This document shows, piece after piece, positions 9,377 through 17,403 of a stretch of 64,000 nt of DNA (position 1 is its first letter; each line of letters opens with the position of its first letter). The stretch spans positions 62,001-126,000 of the forward strand of contig NZ_JABAID010000010.1 of NCBI RefSeq assembly GCF_012641335.1. The letters run 5' to 3'. The notes beneath the pieces were generated by a model. It saw nothing but the letters and a program-made list of their open reading frames with translations, searched no databases and was not told where the DNA came from. Both the position numbers and the translations under genes were made by a program. The stretch comes from Novosphingobium sp. ERN07. GTDB taxonomy: Bacteria > Pseudomonadota > Alphaproteobacteria > Sphingomonadales > Sphingomonadaceae.

Positions 9377-9387
9377 GGGGGGGGGGG
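9377..9387. repeat. Eleven-base G homopolymer
   Basis: A run of 11 G lies in the short intergenic region between the receptor terminator and the stop codon of the GreA/GreB-like gene. It is outside any coding region, so slippage here would not change a reading frame. It is also a likely sequencing-error site. Confidence 0.6.
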
Positions 9388-9401
9388 AGGGCTTGTTGGC
9401 T

Positions 9402-9893
9402 CTACTGCCGATACCACCCATCAGCGCCCACCACCGCGCCCCGCGCCGCCAGCACTTCAACCGCTTCGGCTTTCCCGGCAAAGTCCACAAGTTCGCCGTC
9501 TTCTGCTCCCATCATCGCTCGCGCAAGTGGCGCGGAAAAGGCAATCAGCCCTGCTGCCGGATCGGCCTCGTCATCGCCCACGATAGTAACGGTGCGCGCC
9601 TTGCCATTCAGCCGGAACTGCACGGTGGAGCCAAACCCCACCACGCCGTCCTGGCTCGCCGCGACCAGTTCCGCGGTCGCTTTGCGGGTGCTCCAATACC
9701 GTAGCGTGCGGCGCAGTTTCTTCACTTCAGCTTCGTCCGTCACGCCTTCCAGCGCAGCTTCCGCCTCTGCCAGCTTGGCCGCGATCAGCGTGGCTCCACG
9801 CGCCGTAACCAGGTTCGGACCTGGCGGAATGGGGATTTCGAACGTCGGCTCCAGATGCTCGTCATCGCCTTCGCGGCGAAACGCGACACTCAT
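9402..9893 (-). CDS. GreA/GreB-family transcription elongation factor-like protein
   Basis: A 163-residue protein. An N-terminal helical region rich in Ala/Glu (AAKLAEAEAALEGVTDEAEVKKLRR) resembles the coiled-coil arm, and the C-terminal domain (GFGSTVQFRLNGKARTVTIV, DEADPAAGLIAFSAPLARA) matches the FKBP-like GreA/GreB fold. Such factors bind the RNA polymerase secondary channel and promote cleavage of backtracked RNA; some relatives regulate other enzymes. The ATG at 9893 follows GGAGAGAAG. Divergent from the YbaK-like gene, 51 bp between starts. A housekeeping-type gene with no visible link to the catabolic genes. Confidence 0.8.
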   Translation of the reverse strand: MSVAFRREGDDEHLEPTFEIPIPPGPNLVTARGATLIAAKLAEAEAALEGVTDEAEVKKLRRTLRYWSTRKATAELVAASQDGVVGFGSTVQFRLNGKARTVTIVGDDEADPAAGLIAFSAPLARAMMGAEDGELVDFAGKAEAVEVLAARGAVVGADGWYRQ

Positions 9894-9944
9894 GTCTTCT
9901 CTCCACTGGCGCGCACGTGCGCCATCTGCAACAAGCCGACCCCT

Positions 9945-10421
9945 ATGGCACAAGTGACGCGCGCAACCAAAGCGCTGGTACAGGCAGGCATCGCGTTTGA
10001 CCTGCACAGCTACGATTACGATCCCGCCGCCCCCAGCATCGGGCGCGCCGCCGCCGATGCGCTTGGCGTCGATCCGGCGCAGGTGTTCAAGACATTGATG
10101 GTGCTGGCCGACGGCAAACCCGCCTGCGCCATCGCCCCCAGCGATGGCGAGGTTTCGCTCAAGCGCGTGGCCGCCGCGCTTGGCGCAAAGGCCGCCACGA
10201 TGATGCGCCCCGCCGATGCCGAACGCCTGACCGGCTACAAGATCGGCGGCGTCAGCCCTTTCGGCCAGATGCGCCGCGTGCCCACGGTGATCGATGAAAC
10301 TGCACTGCTATGGGACGCGGTGTTCCTCAATGGTGGCCAGCGCGGGCTGCAAGTGCTGCTCCCACCCGATGATGCGGTGCGATTGCTGGAGGCGGTTGTG
10401 GCCGATATCGCGGCCAGCTAA
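9945..10421 (+). CDS. ybaK: YbaK/EbsC-family aminoacyl-tRNA deacylase (Cys-tRNA(Pro) type)
   Basis: A 158-residue single-domain YbaK/ProX-like protein, expected to hydrolyse mischarged Cys-tRNA(Pro). Family features seen: FDLHSYDYDP near the N-terminus, FKTLMVLADG, the central Lys-containing VSLKRVAAALGAK, and GYKIGGVSPFGQ, which carries the GxxxGGxSPfG signature. Length equals that of E. coli YbaK (159). The ATG at 9945 gives the usual N-terminus MAQVTRATKAL; an in-frame extension upstream crosses the divergent promoter. Confidence in the family is high, in the exact tRNA substrate moderate. Confidence 0.88.
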   Translation: MAQVTRATKALVQAGIAFDLHSYDYDPAAPSIGRAAADALGVDPAQVFKTLMVLADGKPACAIAPSDGEVSLKRVAAALGAKAATMMRPADAERLTGYKIGGVSPFGQMRRVPTVIDETALLWDAVFLNGGQRGLQVLLPPDDAVRLLEAVVADIAAS

Positions 10422-10426
10422 TGCAA

Positions 10427-10567
10427 ATCCTCCCTGCCTTTGCGAAGCACAGGCGGGGAGGGGGACCGCCCGCAAAGCGGGTGGTGGAGGGGCAATAGAA
10501 AACCCCTCCGTCATTCGCAAAAGCGAATATCTCCTCCCCGTTTGTGCATTCGCAAAAACAGGGGGGA
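10427..10567. repeat. Mosaic of small intergenic hairpins
   Basis: The 150-bp gap after the YbaK-like gene holds several nested inverted repeats: ACCGCCCGC / GCGGGTGGT around AAA (10465-10485), AGGGG / CCCCT arms, ATTCGC / GCGAAT around AAAA (10513-10528), and flanking CCTCCC / GGGGAGG blocks. This resembles the scattered palindromic intergenic repeats of sphingomonad genomes. It may also serve as terminator for both convergent genes. Confidence 0.6.
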
Positions 10568-10575
10568 TCAGATGC

Positions 10576-11352
10576 TTACCGCGTCAGATAGCCGCCTTCC
10601 ACCGCAAGACTATGCCCAGTGACATAGCTCGATGCGTCCGAACACAGCCATGCGCTCGCTTCAGCCACTTCTTCCGGCTTGCCAAAGCGCCCGAACAGGC
10701 TGAGCGCGGGCGCGAAATCTGCTTCAGTAAAGCCGGTCGTTTCCAGCGCGCCGCGCAGCATCGGTGTGTCGATTGCACCGGGCAGCACGGCGTTCACGCG
10801 AATGCCTCGGCCTGCATATTCAAGACTGCCTGTCTTCGTCAGGCCGATCACGCCGTGCTTTGCCGCAACGTATGCCGCATTGTTTGGCTGCGGGCGAACC
10901 GAACTGACCGACCCGATGTTGACAATGGAACCGCTGGTGCCCTGCGCCAGAATCTGGCGGATTTCATACTTCATGCACAGCATGACCGAGCGTAGATCCA
11001 CGTTCAGCACCTTGTCGAACACCGCCATGTCGGCTTCGTGGATCGGCAACACATCGGGAGTGATCGCGGCGTTGTTTACCGCGCAGTCCAGCTTGCCGAA
11101 CGTCGCCACCGTTTCGGCCACCAGCGCCTCTACTTGCGCTTCGTCGGCCACGTCGGTGCGCACGGCGTGGGCCGTCCCGCCCGCGCTGCGGATCGTTTCG
11201 ACGGTCTGCGCCGCCGTTTGCGCGTTGATATCGGAAACCACCACGCTGGCCCCGCGCGCCGCCAGCAGTCGCGCGGTAGCCGCGCCCATGCCGACGCCCG
11301 CTCCGGTAACGATGGCGACTTTGCCTTGCAGCGAAACGAGATCGGGATTCAT
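10576..11352 (-). CDS. Short-chain dehydrogenase/reductase (SDR)
   Basis: A 258-residue classical SDR: TGAGVGMG cofactor motif, Asp at the end of the second strand (VVSDIN), which suggests NAD(H) preference, NNAA in place of NNAG, Ser in NIGSVSS, and YVAAK active site. Last gene of the long reverse-strand run that includes three Rieske oxygenases; its start is 34 bp downstream of the Rieske gene ending at 11387. A dihydrodiol or secondary-alcohol dehydrogenase role is plausible from context only. Confidence 0.88.
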   Translation of the reverse strand: MNPDLVSLQGKVAIVTGAGVGMGAATARLLAARGASVVVSDINAQTAAQTVETIRSAGGTAHAVRTDVADEAQVEALVAETVATFGKLDCAVNNAAITPDVLPIHEADMAVFDKVLNVDLRSVMLCMKYEIRQILAQGTSGSIVNIGSVSSVRPQPNNAAYVAAKHGVIGLTKTGSLEYAGRGIRVNAVLPGAIDTPMLRGALETTGFTEADFAPALSLFGRFGKPEEVAEASAWLCSDASSYVTGHSLAVEGGYLTR

Positions 11353-11386
11353 GGGCGCGCTTTCCTCTTCTTCTATGGGCGGGCAA

Positions 11387-12730
11387 TCAACGCCGCCCTT
11401 CGATGTAGTCGTTGATCACTTCATGGAAGCGGCGAATGCGCGTTTCCTGTTCGGCCAGATAGGCATCGTCGTGCCCCAGCGAATGCAGGCCCTGTTGCTG
11501 CGTTACCGCCACTTCCAGATCCTGAATCAGGAAATCGCCCTGCTTTATCTCGGCGGTATAGGCGTCGAAATCGCCGGTCTGGTGTTCGGCATCCTTCCAC
11601 GGGCGCAGGCCGTAGATCGTGGGAATGTCCTGCCCTTCGATCTCTGGCGAGAGATACCAGTAATCGAATGTCGACCAGTTGGGGTCTTCCAGATCCGGCT
11701 CGGTGCGGAACACGTGCAGCCCTTCGGGCGTGCCGGTGATGGTGAAGTTGGGGAAACAGGTGTGATGGAACTGGTCGGTCAGTTCCTCATCGCTCAGCTT
11801 GTCAAAGTGCTTGAACCCCCGCGCCGGGCCAAGCGTGCGGCGGGCCTGCTGCAACGCGATGCGGCCTTCCTGCGCGCGCCCTTCGAAATCGGCGGGATCA
11901 AGCTCCCATTCCTTCAGCACTTCGGCCCACAGCGGCTTGATCTGCTGTGCGTCGACATAGCGGCTCGATGGTTGCAGCTTTTCGATCATGCGGTTGTGTC
12001 CGGTGGGATACATCTCGAAGATCGTGGTGGAATAATGATCGTCGATCATCCCTTCGAATTGGGGATGGACCGAGGGGATGTGATAGCTTTCGTTGAAGTT
12101 GTCCGACGCGAACTTCCAGTTGGTGTTCACGCGCAGGGTGCGCCACACCACGCGCTTCCAATCGGCCAGATCGCGGTTTTTCAGCAGCGTGGGAATGGGA
12201 TGGAGATATTCCTCCAGCGGCACCGCATTGGGATCAAAGCTGTAGAAGATGAAACCGCCCCAGACCTCGCACGGCACTTCCTTCATCCGCAGCTTGCCGC
12301 AAGGGCTGCCCTGCCGGAAATCCTCCTCGTCCTGCACCCAATCCAGCGCGCCGTCGATGTTCCACTTCCACCCGTGGTAGGGGCAGGTGAAATGTTCGGC
12401 CACGCCGCCTTCGGATGTGGAAACAAGGCGATTGCCACGATGTCGGCACACGTTGTGGAAGGCGCGAATGCCGCCGTCCTTCTGCCGCACCGCGATAACC
12501 GACTGGCGCAGGAAGTTGTGGGTGATGAAATCGCCCGGCTCTTCAAGCTGCGATGTGCGCCCGGCCACGTGCCAGACGCGCTTCCACATATGCTCCCATT
12601 CCTTATCGGCAAATTCCTTGGACCAGTAACGGTCGCCGGTAATCGCATCGCCGCGCGCCTTGGGGAATTCGGCTTGCGGATCGGTGGGGTAGGTCGCCCC
12701 CGGATTGGGGATTTCAAGATAGGTCGCCAT
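11387..12730 (-). CDS. Rieske non-heme iron oxygenase, alpha-subunit type (R2)
   Basis: A 447-residue oxygenase component. Rieske ligands Cys95, His97, Cys116 and His119 (CRHRGN ... CPYHGW); catalytic His217 and His222 in DNFNESYHIPSVHPQ, with a later Asp in LIQDLEVAVTQQQG. The DNFNESYH and TQQQG segments are shared with the component at 14015-15349, so R2 and R3 are paralogues of one subgroup. The start ATG at 12730 is preceded by GGAGAG. Upstream (12796-12810) is a half-site of the recurrent operator. No beta subunit of the usual type is adjacent, but SnoaL-like proteins, which share the NTF2 fold of beta subunits, are. Confidence 0.92.
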   Translation of the reverse strand: MATYLEIPNPGATYPTDPQAEFPKARGDAITGDRYWSKEFADKEWEHMWKRVWHVAGRTSQLEEPGDFITHNFLRQSVIAVRQKDGGIRAFHNVCRHRGNRLVSTSEGGVAEHFTCPYHGWKWNIDGALDWVQDEEDFRQGSPCGKLRMKEVPCEVWGGFIFYSFDPNAVPLEEYLHPIPTLLKNRDLADWKRVVWRTLRVNTNWKFASDNFNESYHIPSVHPQFEGMIDDHYSTTIFEMYPTGHNRMIEKLQPSSRYVDAQQIKPLWAEVLKEWELDPADFEGRAQEGRIALQQARRTLGPARGFKHFDKLSDEELTDQFHHTCFPNFTITGTPEGLHVFRTEPDLEDPNWSTFDYWYLSPEIEGQDIPTIYGLRPWKDAEHQTGDFDAYTAEIKQGDFLIQDLEVAVTQQQGLHSLGHDDAYLAEQETRIRRFHEVINDYIEGRR

Positions 12731-12795
12731 GATGCAGCTCTCCTGTGATCCGGTGCTGTTCTCCCCAGCGCACCGGCAAGGTTTGGTCCGACGTT

Positions 12796-12810
12796 TCGCC
12801 GGTTTTATAG
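12796..12810. promoter_or_regulatory. Half-site of the recurrent operator (site D)
   Basis: CGCCGGTTTTATAG matches the right arm of the palindrome at 22926-22957, 66-80 bp upstream of the Rieske R2 start. The expected left arm is not recognisable, so this may be a relic, a half-site or chance. Confidence 0.3.
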
Positions 12811-13245
12811 TTATTTGGCGTTATCGAGCGTGCCGCTGAGCGGCATCAGGAAATCCATCGTATAGCGCGTGGCTTTCCAGCCCGCTTCGGTGCGGCGCAC
12901 GTCAAAATAGTAGCGCCCGTTGACGGTAACCGCCCGGCCATCCTTGCCTTGCCCCATGCCGATCACATAGGCGCGCATCGATGCGGTATCGCCATCGAAG
13001 GCGGTCAGGGCAAAGTTCGTCAGATAGTGGGCGTGGTGTTCCATGTTGGCGAACACATTGGTGAAGAAGGCGCGGATACCCTCGTGGCCAAGCTGCGGGG
13101 CAAGGCCGATGCCGGAAAGATCGAAAACCGCGTCGGGCGTGAAAACATCCAGCACCGCGTCGATATCGCTGACCGTGTCAACCGCGTGGGCATAGGCCAC
13201 CATCAAGTCCTGAATGGCGAGGCGATCTTCGACAGAGCATTTCAT
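12811..13245 (-). CDS. SnoaL-like / NTF2-fold protein
   Basis: A 144-residue protein of the SnoaL-like (NTF2 superfamily) type: N-terminal helix VEDRLAIQDLMVAYAHAVD, then DVFTPDAVFDLSG and a beta sheet ending in GWKATRYTMDF. Members include polyketide cyclases, dehydratases, isomerases such as ketosteroid isomerase, and the beta subunits of ring-hydroxylating oxygenases. No catalytic role can be read from the sequence alone. It lies between a VOC protein and Rieske R2 in the same orientation, with an 18-bp perfect palindrome 50 bp upstream of its start. Confidence 0.8.
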   Translation of the reverse strand: MKCSVEDRLAIQDLMVAYAHAVDTVSDIDAVLDVFTPDAVFDLSGIGLAPQLGHEGIRAFFTNVFANMEHHAHYLTNFALTAFDGDTASMRAYVIGMGQGKDGRAVTVNGRYYFDVRRTEAGWKATRYTMDFLMPLSGTLDNAK

Positions 13246-13294
13246 TTATTATTTCCTCTCAAACACTTAAATCATTTTATTTTGATCTGCGCAG

Positions 13295-13312
13295 TGTTTC
13301 CCCGGGGAAACA
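13295..13312. promoter_or_regulatory. Perfect 18-bp palindrome (possible operator)
   Basis: TGTTTCCCC followed directly by GGGGAAACA gives perfect dyad symmetry with no spacer, 50-67 bp upstream of the SnoaL-like start at 13245. A stem without a loop is a poor terminator but a good protein-binding site. It is unrelated to the recurrent operator. Whether it serves a promoter internal to the gene run is inference. Confidence 0.45.
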
Positions 13313-13335
13313 TGCCGGAACAATTCATGAACAAA

Positions 13336-13887
13336 TCATGTGAAAAGGGGACGGATCGGATCGGTAACACCATCCCAATCCGCCGCTGCTTGCGCAATGC
13401 GGGTGAAGGCGGCGGACTGCGATGCGTCTTCCTCGACGATCTCGATCATGCAGCCCAAGGCGGGCGATGTATCGACATAGCAGAAGCGCATCGCACCGAA
13501 TTTGCCATCGATGGCCACGGCAAAGCCCTGATCGACATAGCGCTGGCGGCAGGCATCGTAATCGGCGGTATAGATGCAGAAGTGGTGGAAACCCTGCTGC
13601 CCCTTGGCGATGGTATCGCGATAGGCGCTGGGGCGATCACAATGCTGCTGGATCAGTTCGATCTGCGTGCCGCCCGACTGCGCCAGCGCGACCGAGAAGT
13701 CGATGCCATCGGACGGTGCCCCGCGATAGGTCGCCTCAGCCAGTTCGATATGCGGCACCAGAAAGAACGGGCCGATGCCGGTGGTGGCGATCCACGCCTT
13801 TGCCGCGGCTTCCACGTCATCGACGATGAAAGCTGCTTGCATCAGGTGCGGGCCTGTCTGGCCGGGGGTTACGGTTGTGTCGATCAT
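13336..13887 (-). CDS. VOC-family (glyoxalase/dioxygenase superfamily) protein
   Basis: A 183-residue vicinal-oxygen-chelate protein. Two beta-alpha-beta-beta-beta halves are visible: HLMQAAFIVDDVEAAAKAW with IELIQQH, and FHHFCIYTADYDACRQRY with IEIVEE. Candidate metal ligands are the His near the start, Glu of IELIQ, His of GFHHFC and Glu of MIEIVEE. Such proteins act as isomerases, epimerases, extradiol dioxygenases or lyases. It resembles the protein at 49991-50524 in length and in its closing AAQDW/AAADWDG-D-PI segment, so the two are paralogues. It lies between Rieske genes R3 and R2. Confidence 0.82.
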   Translation of the reverse strand: MIDTTVTPGQTGPHLMQAAFIVDDVEAAAKAWIATTGIGPFFLVPHIELAEATYRGAPSDGIDFSVALAQSGGTQIELIQQHCDRPSAYRDTIAKGQQGFHHFCIYTADYDACRQRYVDQGFAVAIDGKFGAMRFCYVDTSPALGCMIEIVEEDASQSAAFTRIAQAAADWDGVTDPIRPLFT

Positions 13888-13918
13888 GTCATCCTCTCAT
13901 CCCACACAGCATCGTGCT

Positions 13919-13994
13919 GCGCCCCCGCCTTCCGGCTTTGCCGGAAGTTTATCCTGAGCGACCGACCTGTCGGTCAGTCGAAGGGCGGGGGCGC
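13919..13994. repeat. Interspersed palindromic repeat element
   Basis: GCGCCCCCGCCTTC (from 13919) is nearly complementary to GAAGGGCGGGGGCGC (to 13994), enclosing two smaller hairpins (TCCGG/CCGGA around CTTTG; CCGAC/GTCGG) and the phrase TATCCTGAGC. Elements of this pattern are common between genes in sphingomonads. It sits in the 127-bp gap between Rieske R3 and the VOC gene and may modulate downstream expression. Confidence 0.65.
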
Positions 13995-14014
13995 AAGGAT
14001 GGTATCGTTTGCTT

Positions 14015-15349
14015 TCAGCCTACCGCCGCCGTCGGGTGGCCCAGCACCATGTCGTTCAGCTTTTCGTGGAAACGCTGAACGCGCTTTTCCTGCCCCGGCA
14101 GCAGGCAACCCTTGAAGCCGCGTGAATTGAGGCCCTGTTGCTGCGTGGTGCCGATCGACAGATCCTGATCGGCCACATAGCCCACCGAAATGCCATCGCC
14201 ATATGTCGAATGGCGCTGGATCGCGTCATGCTTCAGCGGGGCCGGGCCGACCGGCGTGACCACTTCCCTCATCTTTGCATTCGGCGGATAGAGGCACCAG
14301 TGCTGGAACACGCACTTTTCCGGGTCCGTCGGGTGCGGTTCGGTGCGCAGGATCTGGCACTGTTCGGGCGACATCGTGATCGTCAGGTTCGGGAACAGCG
14401 TGCAGTGGAAATAATCGACCAGTTGCTGGTCGGTCATGCCGCTGTAGTCATACCCTGCATCTGCCCCGCGTTCGCGCTTGGCCCCGATCACGGCTTCGCG
14501 GATATCGGCGGTGCGGCCGCGATATTCCTTGGGGTCGATGCCCCATGCCTCGGCCGCTTCATACAGGCCCGGCGGCACGTCTCCGCTGACGTAATCCTTG
14601 CGGCTCGTGGCTTGATGGCCAATCATCCACATCGCATTGTGGCCGTTTTCGTACATCTCGAAAACGGTGGTGGGCAGGCCATCGTTGATGAAGGTCGCCA
14701 GTTCCGGGTGGATCGTGGGAAGGTGGTAGCTTTCGTTGAAGTTGTCGCGGATGATCTTCCAATTGAAATCGCAATCCGCCGAAACGTTCAGCACGCGCAC
14801 CCAGTTGTCCAGCTTGTAGCCAGCAAGCCGTTCGGTATAGGGCCACAGCCATTCGTGCAGGGGGGCAACGTCATCGTCCATGCACCAGAACACGAACGGA
14901 CCCCACGTTTCGCAGCGTAATTCGGACAGCTTTACCTTGCCGCAAGGGTTGCCGCCGGCAAAATCGTCCGGGTCTTGCACATGCACCAGCGTGCCATCGG
15001 GTGCATATTGCCAGCCGTGATAGCCGCAAGTGATGCGCGGCGATGAACCCACATCGCCCAGCACCAGCCGGTTCCCACGATGCGGGCAGGTGTTGTAGAA
15101 CGCCTTCACGCCGCCATCGGCCTGGCGGACCATGATCACCGATTCCTTGCCGAAGTTGTGGCGGATCAGATCGCCTTCTTCCTCAAGATCGGCCAGAACG
15201 CCGCCCAGGTGCCAGACCTTCGGCCACAGGTTCTTGTTCTCAAGCTCCATCCAGTCCTTGGTGATATAACGGTCAGCGGTGATCACATCGCCGCGCACGG
15301 CAACGTCAAACTCCGGGGAATAGCGGGAAATCGTTTCGTGAACGGTCAT
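14015..15349 (-). CDS. Rieske non-heme iron oxygenase, alpha-subunit type (R3)
   Basis: A 444-residue oxygenase component. Rieske ligands Cys88, His90, Cys108 and His111 (CPHRGN ... CGYHGW); catalytic His209 and His214 in DNFNESYHLPTIHPE, with Asp in VADQDLSIGTTQQQG. Paralogue of R2 (same DNFNESYH and TTQQQG motifs, similar length). The SnoaL-like gene just upstream ends 23 bp before its start, so co-transcription is likely. It is followed by a palindromic repeat and the VOC gene. Substrate unknown; the subgroup acts on aromatic acids, amines or small alicyclics in known cases. Confidence 0.92.
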   Translation of the reverse strand: MTVHETISRYSPEFDVAVRGDVITADRYITKDWMELENKNLWPKVWHLGGVLADLEEEGDLIRHNFGKESVIMVRQADGGVKAFYNTCPHRGNRLVLGDVGSSPRITCGYHGWQYAPDGTLVHVQDPDDFAGGNPCGKVKLSELRCETWGPFVFWCMDDDVAPLHEWLWPYTERLAGYKLDNWVRVLNVSADCDFNWKIIRDNFNESYHLPTIHPELATFINDGLPTTVFEMYENGHNAMWMIGHQATSRKDYVSGDVPPGLYEAAEAWGIDPKEYRGRTADIREAVIGAKRERGADAGYDYSGMTDQQLVDYFHCTLFPNLTITMSPEQCQILRTEPHPTDPEKCVFQHWCLYPPNAKMREVVTPVGPAPLKHDAIQRHSTYGDGISVGYVADQDLSIGTTQQQGLNSRGFKGCLLPGQEKRVQRFHEKLNDMVLGHPTAAVG

Positions 15350-15372
15350 TTCGGCGTCCTCATCACTCTATC

Positions 15373-15891
15373 TTATACTGGCCAGTCGCGGGTCTGGCTG
15401 AAGTCTGTTCCGCGCCTTCCCGGCCGGACCAGCGGGTTGCCTTCAAGGAAACCGTCTGCTGCCGGGTCGGTGCGCGCCCAGTCTACTATTTCGCGGCGGC
15501 GACTGATGCGCCACTGCCCATTCTTGCAGGTGTATTCGTCGACATAACGACCGGCGACCACCAGATCCTTCGCCTCGCCATCCTCGCGCGTCCGGTGCCA
15601 GGCGTAGAAATAGACTTCGCCGCTGGCCTTTTCGCCCTGCACATCGATCTGGGCCTGCCCGATAATGTGCTGGCTGCCATCCAGATCGGCCAGAAAACCT
15701 TGGGCAAAGGCCACGAATTCATCGGCGCTACCCTGCATCAGCCCGCAATCGACCCATGCGTCGTCATGAAAGGCGCTGCGGTGCAGTTCGGGATCGAGCC
15801 GGTCCTGCCCGCGCATATAACGGCACAGCGCGTCGTGAATATCACGCCGGGCGCACAGATCGCGCAGTTCGGCTTCCATATCGAAGGCCAT
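15373..15891 (-). CDS. SnoaL-like / NTF2-fold protein
   Basis: A 172-residue SnoaL-like protein: LCARRDIHDALCRYMRGQDRLD helix, FHDDAWVDCG, a beta sheet containing VYFYAWHRT, and VVAGRYVDEYTCKNGQWRISRR. The Arg/Asp-rich R-G-x-DRxD segment is shared with both halves of the tandem protein at 19442-20488. Its start lies 2 bp after the Rieske R4 stop, so it is translated with R4. A role as partner subunit, isomerase or dehydratase for the Rieske products is possible; none is proven by sequence. Confidence 0.8.
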   Translation of the reverse strand: MAFDMEAELRDLCARRDIHDALCRYMRGQDRLDPELHRSAFHDDAWVDCGLMQGSADEFVAFAQGFLADLDGSQHIIGQAQIDVQGEKASGEVYFYAWHRTREDGEAKDLVVAGRYVDEYTCKNGQWRISRRREIVDWARTDPAADGFLEGNPLVRPGRRGTDFSQTRDWPV

Positions 15892-15893
15892 GA

Positions 15894-17315
15894 TCAGGCT
15901 TCTCCGTTCAGGTATTTGTCGATCACCATCTGGAAGTGCCGGATGCGCGATTCCTGATAGTTGCCAAGGTTCTGGACCCCGGTTGCACTCGCCCGGAAAC
16001 CGGCCTGCTGCGCGCGCAGATTGTCGGTATCCTGATCATAGACATGGCCCATCGCGGGATCGAAGCCGGGCGCGCTGGCATAGCTTTCATGCTCGGCCAC
16101 GCGATAGGGTTCGGGCGGTTCGGGCACGCGGCCGCTTTCGGGATTGGGGCGCAGGAACAGGATTTCGAACAGGGTGCGGTTGGGGTCGGTGCCGATGGGG
16201 CGGAAGCGATAGACCATTGGCAGGGAAAGGCCGGGGAAAAGCACCATGTTGGGGAAGACATGGTATTCGATGGTGTCGATCATTTCGCTGTCCGAAACGG
16301 CGGAAAGATCGCACTTGTAGGCCTCGCCCATCACCTTGCGCAGATGGCGGGCCATGACGGTGCGCGCGGTTTCTCCGGGGCCGACGACAAGACCCTCGCC
16401 ACGCGAATCCTTGTCGCCAAGGATCATCGTGGCGAGGAGTTCCTCCTCGCTGAGGGGGTGTGCGAGGTGGGGGGAGTTGACGCCGCTGGCGGCATAGAAC
16501 CGGGTCACGTGGTCCGAATGGCAATCGTACTGCACGTTGGCATCGCCCACGCCCTTCAGAAGCTGCGGGTGCGTTTCCAGCACGTGGTAGGATTCAAGGA
16601 AGGCTTCCTGCGCCGTCTTCCAGTTGCAGGGTAGCTCCTTGGCGACGTGGACCGCCACATGGCGGTTCGCAATGTCCCAGCCCTTGAAGTGTTCGGGCAG
16701 GGGGGCAAGGAACTCGTCTAGGCTTGGCCCGTCCTGTGCAGGGTTGATGAACACGAATCCGCCCCAGTGGCCGACGCGCGCTTCGGGCAGGTTGGCTTTC
16801 TTCGCATCGATATGCTTGAAATCCCAGGCGCAGGGGACCGAGGCCAGGGTGCCATCGTTGTTCCATGTCCAGCCGTGATAGGGGCAGCGCAGATTGTCAC
16901 CCGAACCGACGCCTTCGCCGCGCTTCAGCTTGGTGGAGCGGTGCAGGCACGAATTGGTGAAGGCGCGGACCGACATGTCATCCTGCCGCACCACCACGTA
17001 GGACAGGTGCGCGACTTCGTAGGTGTAATAATCGCCCGGTTCGGGGATGTGATCTTCGCGGCAGACCCATTGCCAGGTGCGCTTCCAGATTTTCTCGATC
17101 TCAGCCTCGAAGATCGACTGATCGAAATAGCGGCCCACGCTGACCGGTTCGGTGCCGAGGAACGCTGGCTCTTCCATCGCCAGCACTGGCGGCGGCGGCA
17201 GGGCATCGCCCGCCACGATCTTCTGCACGCTGGGCGCATCAGGGCAGCGCACGGCAGCAAGGGCTTCGGCATCGATCTGTTCGGGCAAGCCGTGGGCAAC
17301 GATGGCGTCCAGCAT
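15894..17315 (-). CDS. Rieske non-heme iron oxygenase, alpha-subunit type (R4)
   Basis: A 473-residue component. Rieske ligands Cys123, His125, Cys144 and His147 (CLHRST ... CPYHGW); catalytic His244 and His249 in ESYHVLETHPQ; Asp in the VYDQDTDNLRAQQAG segment. It belongs to the R1/R7 subgroup by its WDFKH and LPEHFKGW segments. The ATG at 17315 is chosen over an in-frame start 25 codons earlier because GGAGAG precedes it and the longer form would read through the operator. The strongest copy of the recurrent palindrome lies 22-53 bp upstream, so this gene should be directly regulated. Confidence 0.92.
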   Translation of the reverse strand: MLDAIVAHGLPEQIDAEALAAVRCPDAPSVQKIVAGDALPPPPVLAMEEPAFLGTEPVSVGRYFDQSIFEAEIEKIWKRTWQWVCREDHIPEPGDYYTYEVAHLSYVVVRQDDMSVRAFTNSCLHRSTKLKRGEGVGSGDNLRCPYHGWTWNNDGTLASVPCAWDFKHIDAKKANLPEARVGHWGGFVFINPAQDGPSLDEFLAPLPEHFKGWDIANRHVAVHVAKELPCNWKTAQEAFLESYHVLETHPQLLKGVGDANVQYDCHSDHVTRFYAASGVNSPHLAHPLSEEELLATMILGDKDSRGEGLVVGPGETARTVMARHLRKVMGEAYKCDLSAVSDSEMIDTIEYHVFPNMVLFPGLSLPMVYRFRPIGTDPNRTLFEILFLRPNPESGRVPEPPEPYRVAEHESYASAPGFDPAMGHVYDQDTDNLRAQQAGFRASATGVQNLGNYQESRIRHFQMVIDKYLNGEA

Positions 17316-17336
17316 GGCACTCTCCGGTGTGCCACT

Positions 17337-17368
17337 CCATAAAACCGGCAGCACTGCCTGTTTTATGG
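17337..17368. promoter_or_regulatory. Recurrent 32-bp palindromic operator, strongest copy (site A)
   Basis: Left arm CCATAAAACCGGCAG (17337-17351), spacer CA, right arm CTGCCTGTTTTATGG (17354-17368). The arms are complementary at 14 of 15 positions. It sits between the P450 stop and the Rieske R4 start, overlapping where the R4 promoter should be. Near-identical palindromes with the same 15-2-15 geometry occur at 22926 and 33669. Confidence 0.8.
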
Positions 17369-17403
17369 CCGGATAGCTGATTCGCCTCAACCTATCCGAT
17401 ACG

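Noticed and set aside
10679..12748. A 689-codon forward frame over the SDR and Rieske R2 genes
   Set aside because: It is the antisense shadow of two well-supported reverse-strand genes; its translation has no recognisable domain and shows the His/Arg/Ala bias of GC-rich antisense frames.
13919..13994. Complex inverted repeat considered as a small RNA or riboswitch
   Set aside because: It matches the pattern of interspersed palindromic repeats in sphingomonads and has no promoter of its own or known aptamer core.
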